Shown here: in pieces, positions 1 to 12,720 of the stretch
How the letters are laid out: each line of letters opens with the position of its first letter
Position numbering within the stretch: position 1 is the first letter of the stretch
Source: Clavelina lepadiformis
Taxonomy: Eukaryota; Chordata; Ascidiacea; Aplousobranchia; Clavelinidae
Direction of reading: 5' to 3'
NCBI RefSeq assembly: GCF_947623445.1
Contig: NC_135247.1
Location: 14,076,501 to 14,140,500 of the forward strand
Length of the DNA stretch: 64,000 bases
Notes under the pieces: model-generated
What the model was told of the DNA's origin: nothing
The model's database searches: none
The model's input: only the letters and a program-made list of their open reading frames with translations
Translations under genes and position numbers: made by a program

Positions 1-61
1 CATTTTGTAAGTAATTTCGTTATAATCGTTTTCCATAGTTTTATTGAGACGTTTGAAGCAT

Positions 62-130
62 AGGGTGTCCACAAAGTTTTTATGACTAATTAATAATTTC
101 TTAACTGGTCTAAGGACTTGTGGACACCCT
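62..130. repeat. Short inverted repeat, possible MITE remnant
   Basis: AGGGTGTCCACAA at 62-74 is matched by its reverse complement at 118-130, with about 43 bp between. The flanks show no matching target duplication, so the element is either degraded or not a transposon. The spacing and the sharp sequence TIRs resemble very short non-autonomous DNA elements. Confidence 0.5.
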
Positions 131-1961
131 GTTTATTTCTGCGTTCTCAAGTTGTCTATAAGATTATAATAATCATGAAGATGCGCGCCATTAACATTGT
201 GTAATACAAACCCAAACGTTATGTTGTTGCCTACAAACGCTCTTATGAGAAGAGTTGTGTTGATAGCTATATAACGCATGACAGATGGAAAGGGTAAAGT
301 ACGGACACAAAAAATTGATGAGTTCAAAATAACCTGAATACCTCCATCAAAAACATGTAGCCTACACTTATCTTGCCGATAATAGCTAGCTTATAATATC
401 CCGATGGGCTTATGTTCTAATGCTGATGCAATGTAACTGTGTTTTTCTTTTTATGGCCTTGCCTTTACTTAAAATTCACATCGACACACATTTTCATCTA
501 TAAGAATTGACATCTTCAAGGGTGTTATGGCATCGTTGCCGGTGGTTCTCACAAAAAATGACACCTAATCAGTTTCAAAACTTGACGCAACAGAACAGGT
601 TACGTTGACAGAGCTTTAGTAGTAACTTGAAATGCAGGATGAGATATCCGACTCTTCAGGGAAGATCGCCCTAAATGTTATAGGTTTATTATACGCATAG
701 TTTTCTGAATTCGGAACACATGTAAAGGTTATGATGATCCAAACAACGTTACATTTTTTCGTGTTTCAAATTACCTGTAGCTTTTTAATCTGAACTGACT
801 TGAAAACTGGGCTGGATGAAAACGGGAAGGAAGGAGCAGTAACAAACTAACCTTACTTATATAGCCAAGTTTTAAAAGGCAAAGATATAGTATGATATCA
901 CTTCGATGTTGGCCAATTAACTGAATATTTCACAAGACAGTCAACAGTATTGGTTTAATGATAGGAACTGCAATAGATTTGATATTTTTGACAACGTATA
1001 AAACATTTGTAAATTTGGTATGCTCTCATCGCCTTTACAAGAATGATCAAAAAGTTCAAAAAAGTACTAAAATTCAAACAAAATGAATGGCTTTGGATAT
1101 TCTACACAGCCGATTTGTAAATTATTTAGTGAAAACATAACGAGGCTCCGGTGGTCAAGCAGGTGGTCATCCAAGTAGTCACATTTTGCCAATGCTGGTG
1201 TAGAATTAGGCAAGTATAAAAGAAATAGAACAAGGTTTCAGCTTGTGGTTTACAAAAGCTGCATCGGTTGTTTCCATTTAAAGAACCCTAGTGAAGACGT
1301 GCGATACTGCCAACTGGCCGCAGCTTTAATTTTGCTTGCAATGATTTCAAGTTTGTTTTAGTTTTCAGCTACTGTATATAGTTACTGTACGTCGTCTTAC
1401 TGACTTTTTTTCAACTTTTTGCAGCTGTGTGTTGATTTATCCTGTCCACTTCGCTTCATGTTTATAATGGATGGCTGCATGTTGTTTGCAGAGTGTTTAA
1501 TAAGACTTTTGTGTACAGTGTGCGCGCTTGCACCAGAAGTTGATAAGTTTTTTTATTCAGTTACTTGCTTGCCAAAGAAGTTGGTTACATGCTACATACA
1601 GTATTATAGTTACTCGTTCATTTAACTATTCTTAAATAACAATATTCACTGATATCGAATTAGTAACTGTATAAGCAACTAGGGTATTTGCAATTGGTAA
1701 CAAACAAGTAGTTATGACTGTTATGTGACAGACGTTTTGAAGCAGTGGCGTCATCTTGCGAATGTAGTTTACTAGTTTTTGTAACCACAAACAACGCTGT
1801 TTCATAAACTTGCAGAGTCTATTTGTGAGCATTTGCTGGCAGTGTAACAAAAAATATAAGTCATATAAGAAATGGACGTTAAGCAGGTAATATGTCATAA
1901 TTGTTCAATTGTTATAAATATCAAGCATTAAGAATAATATATAATTTTAAAGCATTTAAAC

Positions 1962-2271
1962 CAGTGGTTCCCAACCTTTGGTGTCGGGGCCGAATTTCAA
2001 ACTTCAGAGTACGTATGGAGCCGCATGAAAACACTCAAGTAATTAGAACGAAAGTTTTAAAGCATGAAAGCATGTACCAACGAATAGCAACACTAACAAG
2101 AAAAATAACACAAATCAATTTAATGTCCAACTTGACTCCAACTCCAATTGACAAGTCAAAAAATAATCCCCCTAATTATTATAAAGAGATTTTTTATATT
2201 TTTTGAGGGATTTTCATGGGTCAATGGGAGCCGCAAGAAGGCTAGCTTGGAGCCGCGGTTGGGAATCACTG
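1962..2271. mobile_element. hAT-like MITE with 8-bp target duplication
   Basis: A 310-bp element. It begins CAGTGGTTCCCAACC and ends GGTTGGGAATCACTG, which are inverted repeats of each other with one mismatch. It is flanked by the perfect 8-bp direct repeat ATTTAAAC (1954-1961 and 2272-2279). The CAGTGGTT terminus and 8-bp duplication are hallmarks of hAT transposons. It is too short to encode a transposase, so it is non-autonomous. Open frames crossing it are by chance. Confidence 0.92.
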
Positions 2272-5200
2272 ATTTAAACAGTTCTATGGCCTTTGTCAAG
2301 GTTATCACTAAAAATTGTTTTTCAAATTCTGAATTATTAGCGTCTTTTTCTCAGAAAATGTCCGTTTCTCCTACAAGTCTTGAAGCAATCATAATAATAA
2401 TGAATAATCATAAACTATCCAGGAAAGTCATTTTACGTCCGGATTATGCCGATCATACTGTAATATTCAAACCACAACATCGAAAGAAGAATAGAAAACT
2501 AATTCTACACCAGGTGGGCGTGTGTGCATGTTTCTAGGTTTATAATCTATTTATTTCTAAGTGAAGATTTGGAAGGAATTTATCAATAGCTAAGCTTTTA
2601 TTTGTTTGAGAAGATTTAAAAGTATTGAGTGGCCAATGCTTAACAATGAATAGATGGTTAATAAAATCTAATAAGAAAATACTTTTGCTCGCAACTGGAT
2701 AAAAAGCACTTAAACTAATCAGTATATTCGCGTAGTTATACTGTGGAATTAACATCCTAATCTGGGTGACATCGTGTGGCAATGACGATTATGCAAGACC
2801 AGTACTCCAATTATAGCAAGCTGTAAGAATGTAGGCTACTGACATGTTAAATTTTTTGAGGTCGTTTTCATGTCGCTGCTATTTAATAGCAGTATTTCAG
2901 CCTGAAAGTGTTGTAATTAAACCATGCATAAATTAAGGATTTTTAGGCAACTCGTGACCTAATATGCCTGCCATCTTCATTAAATTTTCTTTTACGACAT
3001 CTCAATGAGAAACGGATCGTGTAAGGTTTTCGATAATTACCGGCTTTGATGGCTTTGTACCGCTCCCACCAATCACATTACACCTGCCATTTTACATATT
3101 TAGCAACGTGAACTACGCCATGCTCCTTGTGCAAGATTAAACGCACTTTGTATTTGGTACAATCAAAAAACCCCGCCATTGAGTTTTAATTACGATAATC
3201 CTTAATTCCTTGATCAATGTGTGGGACGCAGAGAGTGAGTGTAGGTGCGTCAGGTTGAACAAGTGTTGCGGTTTTTCAAAAATGGTTTACCCATAGTAAG
3301 TGATTTTTTACATTTCCAAAAGCGCATTATCATTGCTGGTACATATTTAACAGTAATTGAAATATCTTAGAGTAGATAATAATCAATAGGCGCAATGCTG
3401 ACAGCTTAATGATATGCAAACACGGAACATTACCGGTCGCTAATCAAATGTTACACTCAAAATCATCAGAAAATGTAAGTGTAACGTGAGTGTATCATAT
3501 AGGAGTGCGAAATGTATGACATATATTTGCGTGTGGGTATATGCTAAGTTTTTCGCCTAATTATTTTGTAATAATTATTGGCATGCTCTTCACATACAAA
3601 ATAATAATTTCTTGATTCTCCAATTCCTATTCAAAATCCCTAATCAAATTCTGAGCTCTTATTTTATTTGTTGGGTGGCGAATGCAAATAGATAACAAAT
3701 GCGTCGCCAGGTGAAATATAAGCAAAAATAGTTTAGAATTCTATTGGAAATATCCTGCATGATATCACTTTTACGGAAAAAGTTATGTATTGATAAAGAT
3801 ATAAGAACCCATGTGACTTGTCATATCCATGTCATAAATATTGTAATTGTTCAACATCAAATTTCCTATTGTAACTGACCCAAAACCAGTCCGTGACACG
3901 CATAGTTCACAATTAAATGGCAGCTGCTATATGCGCGCAGCCAGGGCTGCATTAACGTACTGCCAAGTGTTGCAGTTGCCACATGATCCGCGCTTTCAAA
4001 GCTGAAAAAGTTTTTCATGTTACGGCGTTGATCTCCTTAGGTAAGCTTTTTTAAATTTTGGGCAGTCTTTTGGAAAAATGTTTGCAAACAAACGTTTCAA
4101 AGAAGACAACGGTTGAATTAGTGTTTATTAATTTTTTAAAACAGTTTAAATTGCTATGTTCAAAAATGAACAATTTCGAAAGCCGCCGGAAAATTTGCCA
4201 CGGGCCCCACAGTTGATTAATCCAGCCTTGCTCGTGGCCTATGTATAAGCTTTAAACCAGGAAATTGTGTGTCCACAACAGGTGTAAAGCTGTTTACCAG
4301 TTCCCTGCTGATGATGATTACTAACTCAATTCCTTATTTGAAATCTGTAATTGTTTTTACTTGAGAATAATTTAATGAGTAAGAAACTAAATGTAGCATG
4401 TAATCAGCAACTTCATTTGCAAATAAGTAGCCGAATAAGAACCAACATGGCAGGTAATCGAGTTCATGCTTTGAATATAAGTAATCAGGGACTCAGCAAC
4501 CAGCTTAACGCCGGTGTGTTTATGCGCATTTCTATTTTCGGAAAACAAAAAATCTGAGTTGTTGAATCAAGAATGTGTGCTGCCGATTGTTTCGTTTAAT
4601 CTTAAAATCCATCTTCAAAATTCTAACTATTTTCCTTCGTGCTGATAACTGATGATCTTAATGTTAATATAGGATGAAATGCAATAACATTCTCAACATA
4701 AACAAGTACTTTGGTATGGTTTGTACAAGCTTAATAGATTTCCACGTAAAGTTTATTTCTGTAAGCTTGTTGGAGTGAAGTTTATCAACGACATTAGAAT
4801 GTATTCAAGTGGAAAAAAGCTTCAAATTTCCACAGATAAGAGAAAAGAAATTGTTGTTTATCACTGCATTTGAAAATCCGAACATCAACAGGTTATTTTT
4901 ACAGAACAGTTTTATACAGTCGGTTCTTTAAACAAAGTGATCGATTGTGTCTATAAGCGTATAATGTGATTGCAAATCATTTATTGAATTGAAATGTTTA
5001 TCAAAACTAAGCGAAATTGAGTTATTTTATGTGAATTTAAATATACGCTTGCATATTTACTTGATCAAATCAAACTCCAACCATACCGTAAAATGCTAAT
5101 TTTGCAATACATTACACTATGATACTATAACTATGCAGTACAGTAGATTAAGTTCCATTCAAAAATATACCTTTTACGACACTGTTACTGCTGACTTATT

Positions 5201-7711
5201 CTTAGATAACTGCAGCGTATTTCATAGCCGCATTTTAGCAATTAATAGCATATAAGAATCTGACAAGCCATCGAACTGATTGACGGTTGCATTTGCACAA
5301 GGCCAGTGTCGAATTTCAGAGCCCACGGTAGAAAGTGTGTTTTGTATTGTATCGCTCAGAATAGTGACTTTGTTTTAAATCAAAATGGCCTGTTTACACT
5401 AAGATGATATTTTTTGAAGTTATGGAGTTGTTTATAAGCTACACAGTACACACATTGAATGTAATTGAATTTCTCCTTTTGTAATGTTAAAAAGAACACA
5501 TGAAAAGTTTATCTACTTACCATAAACTAATTTTGATGCCGAATTCCGGAATTTTTTTTATCGGTAATTGTAGCAAAGACATGCGTTGTGCCATTGACAA
5601 AACGGTGCTTTTCGTTATTTATAAGTAAGCGCCGGCAGAAAAAAAGGTTTCGAAACACAAATTTATGGTTATTTTTAGTTGTTAAAATTTCCACCAGCAT
5701 TTTTGCCTCGATTTAGATTTACAGTTTAGCTCATTTTTACAATTATATGGTTTACTTTAACGTATACAGCAATAGAGGTAATGAAAGACGGAAATTCTGT
5801 TCGGTTTTCTTACAAAAATTACAAACTGCACTGCGTCGTGGAAAAATCAAAAGCATTTATCACAAGTTGCCTTCAGCGCATGTTCCAACTAATTTCCTTT
5901 TTTGTGTTTGTGTCACGGGATTATTTTTATGCACCCGTTTTATAGCCATCATATTGTTTGTCCGCACCACTCTTATATTTTGATTTAGTTAAATGTGTGG
6001 GTCAGCTCCTAGTTTTATTCGCGTTGTGTCTTTTGTATGCATGCTTGTCACGTTTTAGGTCTGCTCACGTGTTGCTGTATTTTACTTGTTTATTTGTACA
6101 CGTGTTTTTATTCGATATTTTGTGACGTCTCACGTCGCGACCCCAAGGGCCTAATTGGTGTTTAGCGTCCCACGTTGATTCTCTCATTGCGTGGAATTTG
6201 TTTTGGTGTAATGTTGCGCTCGGCTGGGAAGTGCTGGAACAGGGTTGAGGGCAGCTACGTTTGGGTTTTATAGAAGTAGGATGGATGTTTTTATCGGAGA
6301 AAATGCTATTAAAAGTTAGTGATGCAAATGAGCTAATTGACTAGATGTCAAGCGGGAAGCTTCCTGGTTACGAAAAAGTTTTGTTACATTTGCTCTGAAT
6401 GAAATTCACAAAACGTTTTTTATGAGGTGATAAAGTAGGCGTAACCGCTCACAAGACTTCAAATGTAGCTTGAGAGAGAAACTGTTACAAGCTCTATCAA
6501 AACTATCCCCGTTAATCCTTTCAAGGAAACAATTTGCCCAGAAAATTACCGTTTATTTTTTGCTTTAACAAGCCATTTCGTATACTTAAAAGATGCCGCG
6601 CAGTAGCATACGTCAATGTCGAAACTTTAGCGTTAACTTTTCTAATAATTACAGCGGAACAAATGTACTGTACAACTATAAACTATTTACACTTACAGGA
6701 AGGGAAGCTTTCAGCGTGTCTTCTGCAAATATACCAAAACTGAATTTACCAAAATTGAAATATTGGTATAGCTTATATATTTTATATTTGAAAAACATTT
6801 TCACTCCTTCCTAAACGCTAAATTTAATTGATCGATATTAACAAAAGAAAAAGAAATTTTTGTGATGTACGAATACTATAACTTATATCCATTCAAACTA
6901 CACAGATAGTCTATTTTACTTGACTTTAATTTAATTTTTGCTTGCCACACCAGCTCAGCTCTGCACGACACCTTTGTTTTGTTTCAGGTTTCACGACATC
7001 TAAACTTTTGTCGATAAAGCGTCACATCATGAATAAAAATGTCTAGAAGCTGGAGAAAGATTAAGGTTCGACCAACAGGCTGCTTTTATCATAAACAATG
7101 AAAGCAAGAACAAAGAAAAACGGATAAATAATTACTTCCACCCTTTCTTTATACCAAAATGAGGTTGAATATTTTGATAGAAAATTGAAGATTTCTTTGT
7201 GTATAATTGCGGCTTTTGTCAAGTTTAATGTCCCGGTATGGATGTCTATACTTGATGATGCGTAATTATAAAGCGAAATGGGCATCTTTGTCGTCATTTG
7301 AACGTGACTGCTATAATTCTACGGTAGCGCAAGTATGTTGGATTACACGTAACGCATATTTTCGCTGGAGCACGGAACGTTTTTAAAGTGACGCGGGTAT
7401 AAATTTAACTGCACCTGCTAGAAAGATTTTATTCGTGAAGGAGGACACGAAGAGTGTACTCCTCCCTCGTGTCTTGAAGGTTTTTTTTAGTTAGACATGC
7501 TTCATGGCAAATTTTCAGAATTTATAAGAAAATATGGTTTAGTCAAGTGAAATTGCTCAGGTTGGGCATTTGTAGCCAGTATAAAATTTGCAATTTCCTT
7601 GATCTTGGCGTAAGTTGTATACAGTATATAAACGTATTTGTATTCCATCCAGATTTCTTAGCTTGAGAAAAGCGATTTTTCAATTGAAATAAACGACGGA
7701 ATCCTTTCGAA

Positions 7712-10700
7712 ATGAACTACGTTTTGTTAGTTTTAGTTTTTACTTACAAATGGTTGACGATCACTATTGCACACGAAGCAACTCTGTAAGTTACCAACTT
7801 GTTATAATTATAAATCATTATTGCAAATAATTGCGTATCATTATTTTAATGGTTATATTACCGTTAAAATTGCTAAATCTATCTTTTTAACTTTATATTG
7901 TTGCTCCAAAAAAATTTCAATTTGTTTGATCATAAAAAATCCTTTCCTATTTTACATCAAGTCTCTTTTTACCATGCAGTTGTGTTAATCTCTGCCCACC
8001 ATGCTTTCCGCAAAGGATGCGCCAAGAGTGTCCTCCACAACCAAATTGTCGTAATTTAGTAAAGGGTCCTGGATGCAGCTGTTGCATGGTTTGTGCATCG
8101 GAAGAAGGTGATAGGTAAGAAGTATATAGCTTTATAGTGTTATACTGAACATGTTTAATCTGCGCAAAATTGTCAAATTAATAGTGCAGAAAAAATGTAT
8201 GAGCTTCTTGTCGTATTCAATATCAAGTTACTTAGGAATGTACAGATCTTTGCAATCACACGTATAGTGAGAGACATACAGTTTCTGTTGCATTAATTCC
8301 GTTTACATCAGCAAAACCAGTCTTAAGTCCAAATGGTATAAGCGTTCATACCAAATTGAAATACCTCACATTTACTTTAACTTGATTACACAAGTTTGGA
8401 ATACTACGATTCCTTACATCCTGGGTGTTAATTGGTGTTGGTAAAGTTTGACAGAAACGTCATGTTAGTGAAATAGTGATGGTGATATTCTATTAATAAC
8501 AAATTACACTTGTAGCCTTTACTTATTAAAATTACATTTATTTTTCCCTTGAGTTCATGTTAAACGCATAGTATGCAGGCGCTTGGGATTCAAACTCTTC
8601 ATGTGTAGTTGCAGTGTTTATTTCAAGACATTTTTCATATTTTTATATGAACTATCACAAGTTTTTATTGGGTCAAAGTTGTTTTAAACTGCTATGTATA
8701 GCAACTGCGTTGTAACAACAGGTAATTTTTTGCCTCTTGTACCAATCAAGTGAAAAGTGGTGTCACAAATGTCGTACAAATAGGTTGCAAAAGATTATTA
8801 TTTAAACAATTTTGCATAAATTACTTTGGTCTTAATGATAACAGATTATTTATTAACCATCACAATTCAGCTTTTTGCGAATATCTTATACCTATATAAT
8901 GTATATATCTATAATGGCCTTTCTTAGGTTTACAATTAAATTAGAAATAATTATGTAAAAGATTTTGAGTGATGTCATGTTTTGTCTTTGTTCTTCGTTT
9001 AACTTTGAAGTTGTTTGCCTTTTGTTTTGTTTTTTTGGGCGTCAATCAGCCCAAATTATCTAATTTGACGTGTTTTGCGTTTCCTGGACATTTTGTAAAA
9101 ATTTTAATTAAGCATTATACGTCAAACGGAGTTTAAATCATTAGTTAGCTTTTTGGTTTCTTTATTACATATTTTCCATGTCTGAACTTAAACGTGAACT
9201 TTGTTTATATTTGCAGGTGTGGCATAAACCTGCCCAAATGTGCCGAAGGCTTGCAATGCTTGGGGAAACACGGAAAGGCCTTACTTAGAGACTATTATAA
9301 CAACAGAGGGACATGTCAAACGCAAGCAATTAGAGGTAAAAAGATTGCAATTTGATACTTGTTGTTTTACATTCTCTAATTAGCTTACCCAGTTCGATGC
9401 AGTTATCAAATACTTTCTAAAGCCATATATACAACAAAGCGGGGTGCTTTACAGTGTCCGGTAATCTTGCGGATAGAAAGCATGTAAGCTGACGAAGTAA
9501 ATTACTGGATGTGAATGTGCAACGTCATTCGTACTTTGTAGAAACAAACTCCCAACTTGATGAGTTCAAAATATGCGGTTTAAGAAGTCATGTTTCATGT
9601 ACAACCACTACGCCATTTGGCAAATAAGGAAATTCAATTAATGTAAAAAACTGGGTCAAAGATTACGCTCTAATTAAATAATTCTTCGTAGAAGCAATTA
9701 AACAGAAAACACAAGTACGTAAGTGTTAACCGCGAGATCATGTTCGCCTTATACGACTTGGATTATTTCCAGTCAAAAACCACCACTAATTTGCAAATCG
9801 AATTAAATGATTTCCACTTGAAGTTTCCGTGAAAAATCTTGCCCTTAATTAAACCGTATATAGATATTTTATTCGTGTTGCGGGAATGTAAATTGTCAGA
9901 TATATTGCTTCTGCTTTCTCAAGTAGTAATTTTCCTATGCACCTGAAGCTGTCCAATTTTGGTTACTTATCGTTTTTCGATGAGGCCGTGGAACTTATCA
10001 CGTCGTTAGCGTAGTAAGATGTCATCTTTTGTGAGAATGTCAGTAATACTGCATCTGCTTTCTCAAGTAGTAATTTTTCTACGGCACTTTTCTATGAAAT
10101 GTCATCTATAAAATTAGATAAAGCAATTTTATCTGCAAATGCAACATTCGCAAAAAGAAATCTTTTGTCGCTAATTGCCGTGATAGCATGTAAAAGTCGC
10201 CAGAACAATGAGCAATAGCAAAGCAAAGCGCTCTCACACGGTCAGCTAAAATCCAATATACAGTGATGCTTAAAGATATGATCTTTAGATCGTGAATCCA
10301 CGAGAACAACAGGAAGAAGAGGAAGCAAGAAAGGACGACGAGTAACGCGTCATCCACATCATGGGTTGCTCTACCCCCTTAATTTTGACGTAAGCAGAAC
10401 CATTTATTCTTATGTTTTTACTAATGTTAAGAAATGATTTGATAAAAGATTTTCGGTGATTTTGTTTTCGCATCAGTGTGAACTTTCTTACCACAAAATT
10501 TGAAATTGAAAGTAATTTTGGCAATGTTCTGCTAATCATGACAATCACAGTGCACTAGACAAAAAAAGTGATGCAATTTTCATTCGAAATGATATCTACA
10601 CTTAAAAATGTTAAAAATATTGCTCATTGTAATTTGTAACATTGCAAATGTCAAACGCAATGTTAGGTTGACGAAAAGTTGTAAAAATTGTCATAGCGAG

Positions 10701-11087
10701 AAATAAAGCAGCATGTTTAATTTATAAGATGGCACTTCTAAACCTAAACTCACAAATATGCTTCCTAAACTTTTTCAGGGACCCTGCTCAAGACACTATG
10801 AAAAATTGATGACGTCATGTGGAACTTTACCTGTCACAGTTTGGCTGCCAAATTGCGACCATCACGGATACTACGAAAGAAAACAGGTACACGACGTGAA
10901 TCTTGTAAATCTAAACAACATTTTAAGGTTACCACCTCATAGCACATTTTGTTAATTTTTGCCCTTTATATTTTAGTGTTTGTCGTCAAAGGGGATGCTG
11001 AGAGGAAAGTGTTGGTGTGTAAATGAAAATGGAATGGCGCTGCCTGGCACACCGTTTACAAGAAGAAGTTTTGAATGTGGCAGGTAG
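7712..11087 (+). CDS. IGFBP: Insulin-like growth factor-binding protein (IGFBP), 6 exons, 199 aa
   Basis: Exons: 7712-7785, 7980-8114, 9217-9335, 10289-10341, 10779-10886, 10977-11087 (stop TAG 11085-11087). Phases agree at every junction and the total is 600 nt. Residues 1 to about 20 form a hydrophobic signal peptide. Residues 26-103 are the Cys-rich IGFBP N-domain with GCSCCMVC at 56-63, a variant of the family GCGCCxxC motif. Residues about 104-128 are a short basic linker (GRRGSKKGRR). Residues 129-199 are a thyroglobulin type-1 C-domain with GPC, LPNCD at 150-154 and CWCV at 175-178. The protein should be secreted and bind IGF/insulin-like ligands; both domains match vertebrate IGFBPs, although the linker is much shorter. 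Two cysteines are extra relative to vertebrate members: C26 and C141. The 53-nt linker exon was required to reconcile phase between the third and fifth exons. An AATAAA lies at 11641-11646. CAGGTAGG at the 3' end could also be read as a donor. Confidence 0.9.
9911..10087. repeat. Direct repeat pair in IGFBP intron 3
   Basis: About 32-33 bp beginning CTGCTTTCTCAAGTAGTAAT occur at 9911-9942 and again at 10055-10087, in the same orientation and with only a few differences near the 3' end. The copies are about 112 bp apart. A local duplication is the simplest reading; a conserved intronic element is possible but untested. Confidence 0.7.
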
Positions 11088-11640
11088 GAGAGACACAGGA
11101 AGTGTTACCACTGACTTAAGTGGCAGCTGCCAGGTCAAAGCTTTCTAGGGACGCCCCATTGGCAACTCAACCTCTCTATTCGCCGGCACTCACGTCGTTT
11201 TCAAGACTACAAATTAGATACAAATAGGACTTGTGCTCGAGTATTTGTAATGTACGGTATAATGAAGCCACATTTTTAACGTTTAATGTCAGTGTTCGAA
11301 GTCGTTGCAATGGGAAGATACATTCTTTGTAAAAAAGCAATATTACACCTTTTTCTTGCCATACTTTTGTTTGATCGTACTTGCGTTATTTATTTCGTAT
11401 TTATTAATACAATCTCCAACTTTGAACTCTCTTAAATATAGTTTTCAAGCTTATCAGAAATCTGTAAACCTTATATGTGAAGCAGGTCTACAGGTATGCT
11501 TTATTGTTTTAGCTAGTTTGTAAAGTTGCGGGTATGGTGACGATGGATGATGATGATTGAAAAGTTAGATATTAGTGCGGTTACATAGTTTGGTCATCTT
11601 TTGCAATACACGGCATAAATGTTAAATCTAAGGTCTTACG

Positions 11641-11646
11641 AATAAA
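11641..11646 (+). promoter_or_regulatory. Candidate poly(A) signal for IGFBP
   Basis: AATAAA, about 550 bp past the IGFBP stop codon on the same strand. It is the first perfect hexamer I noticed downstream. Position and strand fit a 3' end, but no transcript evidence is available. Confidence 0.4.
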
Positions 11647-12660
11647 AGACAACGTCTAACAACGACGACGACAAGACAATCTGCACAATATCCGCTTTTC
11701 GAAAGGAGTGGTACACATTAACATTCTGTTCGAAGCAAAATTACTTTGCCAAAGTAGCCACGCCGAAATTTATTAGCAAGAAACTTGTTAACTTGCCAAC
11801 CCACTAATTTAAAATAATATTTTTCTATATTGTCTAATTTTGTCTCAACTACTCGTTTACAAAACCACATAACATACCTTTGATTTGATACCTTTAATTT
11901 GTCATGTTTTTTATCTGCTTGGTTTGAACAAAGTCTGCTATAAATACTTAATCCGCTCAGAATGAGAGATCTTGCTACTAAATCTGCATGATCAAAGCTT
12001 TTAAAGCTACTAATTACACGACATTTGCAGTTTCCTAGAACGATCGTTTCAAGCGATCGTACCATAAATAATATGGTCAAAATACTGTAGCTTTGGACCT
12101 TTGTCTGAAATCTAGAAAATCTATGTTTTGATGACGTGATGGTGGGCGATACGATCAAATACAGCAAAACATGTTTGCATAACACGATGCCCCTAATGCA
12201 CATGCTTACTGCTGTGAAAACATTTTAGACTTTAGAGTTTAGAATTCCCTAACTAATTAAATTCACAAAACTTTAAGGGCGCATATGATTGTAATAAGTA
12301 AAAAAACATCAACATAAACACAAAGCAAGCCTGTTTGCTAAAACAGGGTTTCGCATCGGCAGTTATAACCCTCAGCTGGCATCAGACCAAAACCACGGAA
12401 TGTCGGAACCTAACCCACAGAATTTTAGACGACAACCCGCAAAATTGGGTTTTGCGACTCCACAGTAGCATAGTTTAGTTGGAACGGTGCCTAATCGGTT
12501 CTTTTAACTTTAAAGGTTGGTTTTTAACTTTTTAAAAAGTTGATTTTGGTTAACGTTGGGTAACTTTTTACATATTACAGTATCAAAAAGAATAGGTTAA
12601 AACAAATTTTCTTGTTTAAGTACTGTTATTTTCTGTTTAGTTACAGTTAATTACTTATAA

Positions 12661-12720
12661 GGTGCACCGGGGCCCTAAACTTTTTGGAGGTGCAAACACG
12701 TAAAAGACTGGAAACCACTG
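12661..12720. mobile_element. Solo hAT-like terminus fragment
   Basis: The sequence ends GGAAACCACTG, the reverse complement of a CAGTGGTTTCC-type hAT terminus, preceded by a GC-rich stretch unlike its surroundings. I found no partner terminus and no target duplication, so this is probably a truncated element end. Confidence 0.35.

Larger units (their letters stand above)
1..7711. other. Left spacer, no recognised gene
   Basis: AT-rich sequence upstream of the IGFBP gene. The open frames here are short and lack splice-linked neighbours or recognisable domains. Two inverted-repeat elements lie inside (62-130 and 1962-2271). The stretch around 6120-6260 is locally richer in GC, but no promoter or exon can be assigned to it. 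Regulatory sequence for the downstream gene could lie here; nothing specific is visible. Confidence 0.5.

Noticed and set aside
2148..2537. 129-aa plus-strand open frame
   Set aside because: It crosses the right end of the hAT MITE and its target duplication, with no domain; chance frame.
7406..7480. Small GACACGA/TCGTGTC palindrome upstream of IGFBP as a regulatory site
   Set aside because: Arms of only 7 bp with a 16-bp spacer are not distinguishable from chance here.
11718..12203. 161-aa minus-strand open frame
   Set aside because: No recognisable domain, no splice-linked neighbour and composition typical of AT-rich noncoding DNA.
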